From positions 2,790,001 to 2,854,000 of the forward strand of contig JAZGUH010000002.1 in NCBI GenBank assembly GCA_037893225.1: a stretch of DNA of 64,000 bases, read 5' to 3'. Both the position numbers and the translations under genes were made by a program. This stretch comes from Hippasteria phrygiana. Lineage: Eukaryota > Echinodermata > Asteroidea > Valvatida > Goniasteridae. Shown here piece after piece: positions 34,528 through 45,625 of the stretch. The first letter of the stretch is position 1; the number at the start of each line of letters is the position of its first letter. The notes under the pieces were generated by a model, which made no database searches, had not been told where the DNA came from, and saw only the letters and a list, made by a program, of their open reading frames with translations.

Positions 34528-36036
34528 TAACGTTAAACGAACGTTCACTTTTAGTTAGTTTTGTCAATGTTGTAAATTTGTTGATTTCAGTACGTTGTTT
34601 TAACGTAGATTTTATGTTACATGCTTCTCTGAATTTAGGGGTTAATTTTTCAACATTGATTGAACGTTGTTATCAGGTTAGTACCCACGATTCATTTTCC
34701 GTCATCCTTCCAACGTTAAAAAATCGTTTACATTCGGTTTGTAAGGTTGGTTCAAGAATGGTTGACTATATAACGTTAAAACATTGTTTGAACTTGGTTA
34801 GCAATGTTGGCCAATGTCAGTTCATTGGATAACGTTAAAACAGCGTTAGCAGAAGGTATGGTGAGGTTGATTGAACCGTGGTTCACGGAACAACGTTAAA
34901 GCATCGTATTCGGGAGGTTAGCGAGGTTGGTTGAACCGAGGCTCATTAAACAACGTTAAAGCAGCGTTTGAAGAAGGTTAGCGAGGTTGGTTGAACCGAG
35001 GTTCGCAAAAGAACGTTAAAGCAACGCTTACCGACAGTCAGCGAGGTTGGTTGAACAACCGTTTACTAAACAACGTTAAAGCATCATTTGCGGAAGGTTG
35101 GTGAGGTTAATTGAACCGTGGTTCACGGAACAACGTTAAAGCATCGTATTCGGGAGGTTAGCGAGGTTGGTTGAACCGATGTTCACTAAACAATGTTAAT
35201 GCAGCCTTTGCAGAAGGTTAGCGATGTTGGTTGAACGGTAGTTCTCTGAACAACGTTAAAGCATTGTTTACAGTAGGTTAGCGAGGTTAGTTGAACGGTG
35301 GTTCACTTTTAAACCTTGAAAAATCGTTGGTCGCAGGTTAGCAATGTTCGTTGAATTACGGTTAATTGTATAACGTTAGAGTATCGTTTGCTGAATGTAA
35401 TGATGGTCGATTGAAAGGTAGTTAATTGAACAACGTTAAGGCATCGTTTTCAGTAGGTTATCGAGGTGAGTTGAACGGCGGTTCTCTGAACAAGGTTAAA
35501 GCATTGTTTACCGTAGGTATAAGGGACGTTAGTTGAACGGTGGTTCTATAAACAACGTTATAGTATCGTTCTCGGAAGGTAAGCGAGGTTGGTTGAATGG
35601 TGGTTCACTTTAAAACGTTGAAAAATCGTTGGTCGAAGGTTAGCAATGTTAGTTAAATTAAGGTTTATAGAAAGACGTTGGATCATCGTTTGCTGAAGGT
35701 GAGCGAGGTTGGTAGAGGTATTGTTACCTGAATAACGTTAAAACGTCGTTTGCTGAAGGTAACGGAGGTTGGTTGAATGGTGGTTAACTGAACAACGTTA
35801 AGGCATCGTTTTCAGTAGGTTAGCGAGGTTAGCTGAACAGGGTTCTACAATCAACGTTATACATGTAGTGTCGTTTTAAGAGGGTAACCAAGGTCATTTG
35901 AATGGTGGTTAACAAATCAACGTTAGCATCGTTCGGCGGAGGGTTCCGAAGTTAGTTGAATGGTGGTTCCCCAGACAGCACGCAAACGTAGGAACAACGT
36001 TACGTGAACGTTTGCCGCATTACTACTTTAACGTTA
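34528..36036. repeat. 60-bp minisatellite block, unit 1
   Basis: About 25 monomers of 60 bp, each built on AACGTTAAAGCATCG, then GGTTAGCGAGGTTGG, then TTGAAC plus GGTTC. Monomers diverge strongly from each other within a block. Many carry perfect short inverted repeats such as GAACCGTGGTTC. One 79-bp stretch (34861-34939) recurs at 35101-35179 with about one mismatch, a four-monomer duplication. The left edge begins TAACGTTAAA (34528) and the right edge ends TTTAACGTTA (36036). No coding signal is seen; a plus-strand open frame at 34578-34832 is chance. Confidence 0.9.
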
Positions 36037-36625
36037 AACCAAAACAAGAAATAATTGGGTTTGAGTTTATACTATCATCGTCAACTGAAACATCATAATT
36101 AATGTCCCCAGTTGCAATAATTTCTTTACATTCACAGGAGGCCTTATTAATAATATCACTTAGTTTATCAATGAATTCAACAGAGCTTGAAGGTGGCCTA
36201 TAAATAGAACTAATAAGCACAGGCTGTCTTTGTTTACACTTAATTTCAACCCATATGCACTCGACATCATCTGTTTCAAGATCCTCACGACGAGTGAAAG
36301 TTAAATTGTTTCGGATGTACATGGCAACCCCACCACCATGCCGGTTCCTGTCTTTTCTGAAAATGGAAAAATTTGGTAATGTGATTTCATCGTCGGAGAT
36401 TGAGGCATTGCAGAAAGTTTCATTTAGACAGATGATATCAAATGGATTTGTAGACATTAAAATTTTAAATTGGTCAAATTTGTTTATTAAACTTCTCACA
36501 TTAAGATGGGCGAACGAGAATCCCCCGGAGCTTCGGTTGTAGATAACGCCATCTGTTAAGTCTATCGTAGATTTTTGCCTTGTGGATTGAGCAGCTGTCT
36601 GACCGTTTTTAGGTATTGATTCCAT
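36023..36625 (-). pseudogene. CR1/L2-like ORF2, N-terminal endonuclease fragment
   Basis: 200 codons from ATG at 36625 (G at -3, G at +4). This is the first part of an exonuclease-endonuclease-phosphatase (APE-type) domain, which nicks target DNA for target-primed reverse transcription. Motifs are LNVRSL (41-46, Asn42), CLNETF (66-71, metal-binding Glu70), RHGGGVAMYIR (95-105), IYRPPSS (141-147) and GDIN (173-176, Asp174 and Asn176). The fragment ends FGLTLK where the frame runs into the minisatellite edge. The C-terminal SDH block, the reverse transcriptase and the C-terminal domain are absent. Its start overlaps the end of ORF1 by 64 bases in a different frame. Confidence 0.9.
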
Positions 36626-37482
36626 TTCTGGCCTCGATAGTGTGTCTGGGTTAGTGGCTGACGGAGATGGGTTGGATGCTGTTTTTGATACGGGTGTGGG
36701 TAGTACTGATTTGCCATTTGAAAACCCGTCGGGACATCACGATTCGCTGCAGCCCGCTCCTTCACGACATCAGAGTACAAGGTCTTGCCGAACGGGGTTC
36801 TCTGGTGTGTGATGCGGCTAGCAGTGGTCTTATGTGGTCCTGCGACGTGTTGGATAATGTTCATGACAAGTAGACGCACTCCTGTCGAGTTGAGGTGCAC
36901 GCCATCCGATACAAGATGATTTGGGTTTATGTTTCCATTGTTAATGAAGCCCCAGTTATTTTGTCTTGCTATTGACTTAAGCAGATTATTAGAGTCATCT
37001 ACCTTCTTGCGTTTTGGCACTGTTTGGTTTTTGCGATGTATAATCGACGAGATTGTTACTGATCTTGGTTGTAGTGATTCACCAAGGGAAGTGATCTTTG
37101 CAGCAATAGTCTCTGGGTTGTCAGAAGTATTATTGGTCCCAACATGAAGGATTACTCCAGAGACGTCGTGCTTGGCCGACAGCTGTATGGAGTTAGGAGC
37201 AAGATCTTCGATTTTTGCTCCGCGCATGGTATGGCACATCACTTTCTTTTACCTGCTCAATCTCCTGGGTTGTAGCCGTTTGATCATTGAGTCACCGATA
37301 ATTAGGATATCTGCATGGTTGTGTTCGCTAGGTGTGGGTGGCCGTTTTTTCATGGTAGGTGTCGGTTTCTGCTTTGTAGCGGTCAGTTTTTTTGTGCTTT
37401 TCCCGGTATTGTTCGAGCTGCTCTTGAAAGGAGGCCTTGCTTTTTGAGGGACATGGCTTGTTTGGGGGAGTACAGGACCCAT
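36562..37482 (-). pseudogene. CR1/L2-like ORF1 with SGNH/GDSL esterase domain (interrupted)
   Basis: ORF1 of a non-LTR retrotransposon, read right to left. The first 77 codons (37482-37249) hold a basic, Pro/Lys/Thr-rich stretch (residues 12-55) and then block I, IIGDSMIKRL (61-70), with the GDS nucleophile Ser. A TAA at 37249-37251 stops the frame. Three codons later the same frame reopens at 37242 for 226 codons with block II (MRGAK, 6-10), block III (HVGTNN, 33-38) and block V (DGVHLN, 113-118, Asp and His). ORF1 esterase domains are a known property of CR1-type elements, where they are thought to act on lipids or membranes. The tail (141-226) is Gln/His/Tyr-rich without a recognised domain. 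The last 64 bases overlap ORF2 in another frame. The nonsense codon separates the Ser from the Asp/His and predicts no working enzyme. Confidence 0.88.
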
Positions 37483-37526
37483 GTTTCTTGCCAGGCTGGA
37501 CTGATATATGGGTAGGGTTTAATAGT

Positions 37527-39035
37527 TAACGTTAAACGAACGTTCACTTTTAGTTAGTTTTGTCAATGTTGTAAATTTGTTGATTTCAGTACGTTGTTTT
37601 AACGTAGATTTTATGTTACATGCTTCTCTGAATTTAGGGGTTAATTTTTCAACATTGATTGAACGTTGTTATCAGGTTAGTACCCACGATTCATTTTCCG
37701 TCATCCTTCCAACGTTAAAAAATCGTTTACATTCGGTTTGTAAGGTTGGTTCAAGAATGGTTGACTATATAACGTTAAAACATTGTTTGAACTTGGTTAG
37801 CAATGTTGGCCAATGTCAGTTCATTGGATAACGTTAAAACAGCGTTAGCAGAAGGTATGGTGAGGTTGATTGAACCGTGGTTCACGGAACAACGTTAAAG
37901 CATCGTATTCGGGAGGTTAGCGAGGTTGGTTGAACCGAGGCTCATTAAACAACGTTAAAGCAGCGTTTGAAGAAGGTTAGCAAGGTTGGTTGAACCGAGG
38001 TTCGCAAAAGAACGTTAAAGCAACGCTTACCGACAGTCAGCGAGGTTGGTTGAACAACCGTTTACTAAACAACGTTAAAGCATCATTTGCGGAAGGTTGG
38101 TGAGGTTAATTGAACCGTGGTTCACGGAACAACGTTAAAGCATCGTATTCGGGAGGTTAGCGAGGTTGGTTGAACCGATGTTCACTAAACAATGTTAATG
38201 CAGCCTTTGCAGAAGGTTAGCGATGTTGGTTGAACGGTAGTTCTCTGAACAACGTTAAAGCATTGTTTACAGTAGGTTAGCGAGGTTAGTTGAACGGTGG
38301 TTCACTTTTAAACCTTGAAAAATCGTTGGTCGCAGGTTAGCAATGTTCGTTGAATTACGGTTAATTGTATAACGTTAGAGTATCGTTTGCTGAATGTAAT
38401 GATGGTCGATTGAAAGGTAGTTAATTGAACAACGTTAAGGCATCGTTTTCAGTAGGTTATCGAGGTGAGTTGAACGGCGGTTCTCTGAACAAGGTTAAAG
38501 CATTGTTTACCGTAGGTATAAGGGACGTTAGTTGAACGGTGGTTCTATAAACAACGTTATAGTATCGTTCTCGGAAGGTAAGCGAGGTTGGTTGAATGGT
38601 GGTTCACTTTAAAACGTTGAAAAATCGTTGGTCGAAGGTTAGCAATGTTAGTTAAATTAAGGTTTATAGAAAGACGTTGGATCATCGTTTGCTGAAGGTG
38701 AGCGAGGTTGGTAGAGGTATTGTTACCTGAATAACGTTAAAACGTCGTTTGCTGAAGGTAACGGAGGTTGGTTGAATGGTGGTTAACTGAACAACGTTAA
38801 GGCATCGTTTTCAGTAGGTTAGCGAGGTTAGCTGAACAGGGTTCTACAATCAACGTTATACATGTAGTGTCGTTTTAAGAGGGTAACCAAGGTCATTTGA
38901 ATGGTGGTTAACAAATCAACGTTAGCATCGTTCGGCGGAGGGTTCCGAAGTTAGTTGAATGGTGGTTCCCCAGACAGCACGCAAACGTAGGAACAACGTT
39001 ACGTGAACGTTTGCCGCATTACTACTTTAACGTTA
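37527..39035. repeat. 60-bp minisatellite block, unit 2
   Basis: Same monomer order as the first block, with one private transition near 37982. Confidence 0.9.
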
Positions 39036-39624
39036 AACCAAAACAAGAAATAATTGGGTTTGAGTTTATACTATCATCGTCAACTGAAACATCATAATTA
39101 ATGTCCCCAGTTGCAATAATTTCTTTACATTCACAGGAGGCCTTATTAATAATATCACTTAGTTTATCAATGAATTCAACAGAGCTTGAAGGTGGCCTAT
39201 AAATAGAACTAATAAGCACAGGCTGTCTTTGTTTACACTTAATTTCAACCCATATGCACTCGACATCATCTGTTTCAAGATCCTCACGACGAGTGAAAGT
39301 TAAATTGTTTCGGATGTACATGGCAACCCCACCACCATGCCGGTTCCTGTCTTTTCTGAAAATGGAAAAATTTGGTAATGTGATTTCATCGTCGGAGATT
39401 GAGGCATTGCAGAAAGTTTCATTTAGACAGATGATATCAAATGGATTTGTAGACATTAAAATTTTAAATTGGTCAAATTTGTTTATTAAACTTCTCACAT
39501 TAAGATGGGCGAACGAGAATCCCCCGGAGCTTCGGTTGTAGATAACGCCATCTGTTAAGTCTATCGTAGATTTTTGCCTTGTGGATTGAGCAGCTGTCTG
39601 ACCGTTTTTAGGTATTGATTCCAT
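39022..39624 (-). pseudogene. ORF2 endonuclease fragment, copy 2
   Basis: Protein identical to the first copy; all five motifs intact. Confidence 0.9.
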
Positions 39625-40481
39625 TTCTGGCCTCGATAGTGTGTCTGGGTTAGTGGCTGACGGAGATGGGTTGGATGCTGTTTTTGATACGGGTGTGGGT
39701 AGTACTGATTTGCCATTTGAAAACCCGTCGGGACATCACGATTCGCTGCAGCCCGCTCCTTCACGACATCAGAGTACAAGGTCTTGCCGAACGGGGTTCT
39801 CTGGTGTGTGATGCGGCTAGCAGTGGTCTTATGTGGTCCTGCGACGTGTTGGATAATGTTCATGACAAGTAGACGCACTCCTGTCGAGTTGAGGTGCACG
39901 CCATCCGATACAAGATGATTTGGGTTTATGTTTCCATTGTTAATGAAGCCCCAGTTATTTTGTCTTGCTATTGACTTAAGCAGATTATTAGAGTCATCTA
40001 CCTTCTTGCGTTTTGGCACTGTTTGGTTTTTGCGATGTATAATCGACGAGATTGTTACTGATCTTGGTTGTAGTGATTCACCAAGGGAAGTGATCTTTGC
40101 AGCAATAGTCTCTGGGTTGTCAGAAGTATTATTGGTCCCAACATGAAGGATTACTCCAGAGACGTCGTGCTTGGCCGACAGCTGTATGGAGTTAGGAGCA
40201 AGATCTTCGATTTTTGCTCCGCGCATGGTATGGCACATCACTTTCTTTTACCTGCTCAATCTCCTGGGTTGTAGCCGTTTGATCATTGAGTCACCGATAA
40301 TTAGGATATCTGCATGGTTGTGTTCGCTAGGTGTGGGTGGCCGTTTTTTCATGGTAGGTGTCGGTTTCTGCTTTGTAGCGGTCAGTTTTTTTGTGCTTTT
40401 CCCGGTATTGTTCGAGCTGCTCTTGAAAGGAGGCCTTGCTTTTTGAGGGACATGGCTTGTTTGGGGGAGTACAGGACCCAT
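39561..40481 (-). pseudogene. ORF1 esterase pseudogene, copy 2
   Basis: Protein-level identity to the copy at 36562-37482, including the stop at 40248-40250. It carries the CAT histidine codon (near 39915) that is shared only with the first copy. Confidence 0.88.
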
Positions 40482-40525
40482 GTTTCTTGCCAGGCTGGAC
40501 TGATATATGGGTAGGGTTTAATAGT

Positions 40526-42036
40526 TAACGTTAAACGAACGTTCACTTTTAGTTAGTTTTGTCAATGTTGTAAATTTGTTGATTTCAGTACGTTGTTTTA
40601 ACGTAGATTTTATGTTACATGCTTCTCTGAATTTAGGGGTTAATTTTTCAACATTGATTGAACGTTGTTATCAGGTTAGTACCCACGATTCATTTTCCGT
40701 CATCCTTCCAACGTTAAAAAATCGTTTACATTCGGTTTGTAAGGTTGGTTCAAGAATGGTTGACTATATAACGTTAAAACATTGTTTGAACTTGGTTAGC
40801 AATGTTGGCCAATGTCAGTTCATTGGATAACGTTAAAACAGCGTTAGCAGAAGGTATGGTGAGGTTGATTGAACCGTGGTTCACGGAACAACGTTAAAGC
40901 ATCGTATTCGGGAGGTTAGCGAGGTTGGTTGAACCGAGGCTCATTAAACAACGTTAAAGCAGCGTTTGAAGAAGGTTAGCGAGGTTGGTTGAACCGAGGT
41001 TCGCAAAAGAACGTTAAAGCAACGCTTACCGACAGTCAGCGAGGTTGGTTGAACAACCGTTTACTAAACAACGTTAAAGCATCATTTGCGGAAGGTTGGT
41101 GAGGTTAATTGAACCGTGGTTCACGGAACAACGTTAAAGCATCGTATTCGGGAGGTTAGCGAGGTTGGTTGAACCGATGTTCACTAAACAATGTTAATGC
41201 AGCCTTTGCAGAAGGTTAGCGATGTTGGTTGAACGGTAGTTCTCTGAACAACGTTAAAGCATTGTTTACAGTAGGTTAGCGAGGTTAGTTGAACGGTGGT
41301 TCACTTTTAAACCTTGAAAAATCGTTGGTCGCAGGTTAGCAATGTTCGTTGAATTACGGTTAATTGTATAACGTTAGAGTATCGTTTGCTGAATGTAATG
41401 ATGGTCGATTGAAAGGTAGTTAATTGAACAACGTTAAGGCATCGTTTTCAGTAGGTTATCGAGGTGAGTTGAACGGCGGTTCTCTGAACAAGGTTAAAGC
41501 ATTGTTTACCGTAGGTATAAGGGACGTTAGTTGAACGGTGGTTCTATAAACAACGTTATAGTATCGTTCTCGGAAGGTAAGCGAGGTTGGTTGAATGGTG
41601 GTTCACTTTAAAACGTTGAAAAATCGTTGGTCGAAGGTTAGCAATGTTAGTTAAATTAAGGTTTATAGAAAGACGTTGGATCATCGTTTGCTGAAGGTGA
41701 GCGAGGTTGGTAGAGGTATTGTTACCTGAATAACGTTAAAACGTCGTTTGCTGAAGGTAACGGAGGTTGGTTGAATGGTGGTTAACTGAACAACGTTAAG
41801 GCATCGTTTTCAGTAGGTTAGCGAGGTTAGCTGAACAGGGGTTCTACAATCAACGTTATACATTGTAGTGTCGTTTTAAGAGGGTAACCAAGGTCATTTG
41901 AATGGTGGTTAACAAATCAACGTTAGCATCGTTCGGCGGAGGGTTCCGAAGTTAGTTGAATGGTGGTTCCCCAGACAGCACGCAAACGTAGGAACAACGT
42001 TACGTGAACGTTTGCCGCATTACTACTTTAACGTTA
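40526..42036. repeat. 60-bp minisatellite block, unit 3
   Basis: Two bases longer than blocks 1 and 2 through GGGG (41838) and an added T (41864). Confidence 0.9.
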
Positions 42037-42625
42037 AACCAAAACAAGAAATAATTGGGTTTGAGTTTATACTATCATCGTCAACTGAAACATCATAATT
42101 AATGTCCCCAGTTGCAATAATTTCTTTACATTCACAGGAGGCCTTATTAATAATATCACTTAGTTTATCAATGAATTCAACAGAGCTTGAAGGTGGCCTA
42201 TAAATAGAACTAATAAGCACAGGCTGTCTTTGTTTACACTTAATTTCAACCCATATGCACTCGACATCATCTGTTTCAAGATCCTCACGACGAGTGAAAG
42301 TTAAATTGTTTCGGATGTACATGGCAACCCCACCACCATGCCGGTTCCTGTCTTTTCTGAAAATGGAAAAATTTGGTAATGTGATTTCATCGTCGGAGAT
42401 TGAGGCATTGCAGAAAGTTTCATTTAGACAGATGATATCAAATGGATTTGTAGACATTAAAATTTTAAATTGGTCAAATTTGTTTATTAAACTTCTCACA
42501 TTAAGATGGGCGAACGAGAATCCCCCGGAGCTTCGGTTGTAGATAACGCCATCTGTTAAGTCTATCGTAGATTTTTGCCTTGTGGATTGAGCAGCTGTCT
42601 GACCGTTTTTAGGTATTGATTCCAT
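42023..42625 (-). pseudogene. ORF2 endonuclease fragment, copy 3
   Basis: Protein identical to the first copy. Confidence 0.9.
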
Positions 42626-43482
42626 TTCTGGCCTCGATAGTGTGTCTGGGTTAGTGGCTGACGGAGATGGGTTGGATGCTGTTTTTGATACGGGTGTGGG
42701 TAGTACTGATTTGCCATTTGAAAACCCGTCGGGACATCACGATTCGCTGCAGCCCGCTCCTTCACGACATCAGAGTACAAGGTCTTGCCGAACGGGGTTC
42801 TCTGGTGTGTGATGCGGCTAGCAGTGGTCTTATGTGGTCCTGCGACGTGTTGGATAATGTTCATGACAAGTAGACGCACTCCTGTCGAGTTGAGGTGCAC
42901 GCCATCCGATACAAGGTGATTTGGGTTTATGTTTCCATTGTTAATGAAGCCCCAGTTATTTTGTCTTGCTATTGACTTAAGCAGATTATTAGAGTCATCT
43001 ACCTTCTTGCGTTTTGGCACTGTTTGGTTTTTGCGATGTATAATCGACGAGATTGTTACTGATCTTGGTTGTAGTGATTCACCAAGGGAAGTGATCTTTG
43101 CAGCAATAGTCTCTGGGTTGTCAGAAGTATTATTGGTCCCAACATGAAGGATTACTCCAGAGACGTCGTGCTTGGCCGACAGCTGTATGGAGTTAGGAGC
43201 AAGATCTTCGATTTTTGCTCCGCGCATGGTATGGCACATCACTTTCTTTTACCTGCTCAATCTCCTGGGTTGTAGCCGTTTGATCATTGAGTCACCGATA
43301 ATTAGGATATCTGCATGGTTGTGTTCGCTAGGTGTGGGTGGCCGTTTTTTCATGGTAGGTGTCGGTTTCTGCTTTGTAGCGGTCAGTTTTTTTGTGCTTT
43401 TCCCGGTATTGTTCGAGCTGCTCTTGAAAGGAGGCCTTGCTTTTTGAGGGACATGGCTTGTTTGGGGGAGTACAGGACCCAT
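42562..43482 (-). pseudogene. ORF1 esterase pseudogene, copy 3
   Basis: Same protein. The histidine codon before LVSDG is now CAC, a silent change seen in this and all later copies. Stop at 43249-43251. Confidence 0.88.
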
Positions 43483-43526
43483 GTTTCTTGCCAGGCTGGA
43501 CTGATATATGGGTAGGGTTTAATAGT

Positions 43527-45036
43527 TAACGTTAAACGAACGTTCACTTTTAGTTAGTTTTGTCAATGTTGTAAATTTGTTGATTTCAGTACGTTGTTTT
43601 AACGTAGATTTTATGTTACATGCTTCTCTGAATTTAGGGGTTAATTTTTCAACATTGATTGAACGTTGTTATCAGGTTAGTACCCACGATTCATTTTCCG
43701 TCATCCTTCCAACGTTAAAAAATCGTTTACATTCGGTTTGTAAGGTTGGTTCAAGAATGGTTGACTATATAACGTTAAAACATTGTTTGAACTTGGTTAG
43801 CAATGTTGGCCAATGTCAGTTCATTGGATAACGTTAAAACAGCGTTAGCAGAAGGTATGGTGAGGTTGATTGAACCGTGGTTCACGGAACAACGTTAAAG
43901 CATCGTATTCGGGAGGTTAGCGAGGTTGGTTGAACCGAGGCTCATTAAACAACGTTAAAGCAGCGTTTGAAGAAGGTTAGCGAGGTTGGTTGAACCGAGG
44001 TTCGCAAAAGAACGTTAAAGCAACGCTTACCGACAGTCAGCGAGGTTGGTTGAACAACCGTTTACTAAACAACGTTAAAGCATCATTTGCGGAAGGTTGG
44101 TGAGGTTAATTGAACCGTGGTTCACGGAACAACGTTAAAGCATCGTATTCGGGAGGTTAGCGAGGTTGGTTGAACCGATGTTCACTAAACAATGTTAATG
44201 CAGCCTTTGCAGAAGGTTAGCGATGTTGGTTGAACGGTAGTTCTCTGAACAACGTTAAAGCATTGTTTACAGTAGGTTAGCGAGGTTAGTTGAACGGTGG
44301 TTCACTTTTAAACCTTGAAAAATCGTTGGTCGCAGGTTAGCAATGTTCGTTGAATTACGGTTAATTGTATAACGTTAGAGTATCGTTTGCTGAATGTAAT
44401 GATGGTCGATTGAAAGGTAGTTAATTGAACAACGTTAAGGCATCGTTTTCAGTAGGTTATCGAGGTGAGTTGAACGGCGGTTCTCTGAACAAGGTTAAAG
44501 CATTGTTTACCGTAGGTATAAGGGACGTTAGTTGAACGGTGGTTCTATAAACAACGTTATAGTATCGTTCTCGGAAGGTAAGCGAGGTTGGTTGAATGGT
44601 GGTTCACTTTAAAACGTTGAAAAATCGTTGGTCGAAGGTTAGCAATGTTAGTTAAATTAAGGTTTATAGAAAGACGTTGGATCATCGTTTGCTGAAGGTG
44701 AGCGAGGTTGGTAGAGGTATTGTTACCTGAATAACGTTAAAACGTCGTTTGCTGAAGGTAACGGAGGTTGGTTGAATGGTGGTTAACTGAACAACGTTAA
44801 GGCATCGTTTTCAGTAGGTTAGCGAGGTTAGCTGAACAGGGGTTCTACAATCAACGTTATACATGTAGTGTCGTTTTAAGAGGGTAACCAAGGTCATTTG
44901 AATGGTGGTTAACAAATCAACGTTAGCATCGTTCGGCGGAGGGTTCCGAAGTTAGTTGAATGGTGGTTCCCCAGACAGCACGCAAACGTAGGAACAACGT
45001 TACGTGAACGTTTGCCGCATTACTACTTTAACGTTA
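43527..45036. repeat. 60-bp minisatellite block, unit 4
   Basis: GGGG allele without the added T. Otherwise the common sequence. Confidence 0.9.
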
Positions 45037-45625
45037 AACCAAAACAAGAAATAATTGGGTTTGAGTTTATACTATCATCGTCAACTGAAACATCATAATT
45101 AATGTCCCCAGTTGCAATAATTTCTTTACATTCACAGGAGGCCTTATTAATAATATCACTTAGTTTATCAATGAATTCAACAGAGCTTGAAGGTGTCCTA
45201 TGAATAGAACTAATAAGCACAGGCTGTCTTTGTTTACACTTAATTTCAACCCATATGCACTCGACATCATCTGTTTCAAGATCCTCACGACGAGTGAAAG
45301 TTAAATTGTTTCGGATGTACATGGCAACCCCACCACCATGCCGGTTCCTGTCTTTTCTGAAAATGGAAAAATTTGGTAATGTGATTTCATCGTCGGAGAT
45401 TGAGGCATTGCAGAAAGTTTCATTTAGACAGATGATATCAAATGGATTTGTAGACATTAAAATTTTAAATTGGTCAAATTTGTTTATTAAACTTCTCACA
45501 TTAAGATGGGCGAACGAGAATCCCCCGGAGCTTCGGTTGTAGATAACGCCATCTGTTAAGTCTATCGTAGATTTTTGCCTTGTGGATTGAGCAGCTGTCT
45601 GACCGTTTTTAGGTATTGATTCCAT
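45023..45625 (-). pseudogene. ORF2 endonuclease fragment, copy 4 (YRPP motif damaged)
   Basis: Tyr142 to His and Pro144 to Thr turn the conserved IYRPP into IHRTP, two replacements six bases apart in one copy. The other motifs are unchanged. Confidence 0.9.

Larger units (their letters stand above)
33960..36958. repeat. Macrosatellite unit 1
   Basis: First unit, starting inside ORF1. Carries the GGG and no-T alleles in the minisatellite and CAAGATGAT near 36912, an allele shared only with unit 2. Confidence 0.93.
36959..39957. repeat. Macrosatellite unit 2
   Basis: Same alleles as unit 1, plus a private change AGCAAGGTTGG near 37981 where others read AGCGAGGTTGG. Confidence 0.93.
39958..42958. 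repeat. Macrosatellite unit 3
   Basis: First unit with GGGG, the extra T (ACATTGTAG near 41862) and CAAGGTGAT near 42913. Lacks the CTCAATAAA marker of haplotype C, so it looks ancestral to C. Confidence 0.93.

Noticed and set aside
34578..34832. 84-codon plus-strand frame in the minisatellite
   Set aside because: It lies across diverged 60-bp monomers, has no domain and is repeated only because the unit is.
34528..36036. CRISPR-like regularly spaced repeats
   Set aside because: The 60-bp monomers are contiguous with no unique spacers, there are no cas genes, and the context is eukaryotic.
36255..36542. Plus-strand frames of 66-95 codons opposite the retrotransposon ORFs
   Set aside because: They are antisense shadows of ORF1 and ORF2, whose minus-strand frames carry clear esterase and endonuclease motifs.
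37249..37251. TAA as a reassigned sense codon
   Set aside because: Nothing else in the window suggests a variant code; a shared inherited nonsense mutation is simpler.
36562..37482. Host GDSL esterase gene
   Set aside because: The esterase is followed directly by a retrotransposon endonuclease start, which is the known CR1 ORF1/ORF2 order.
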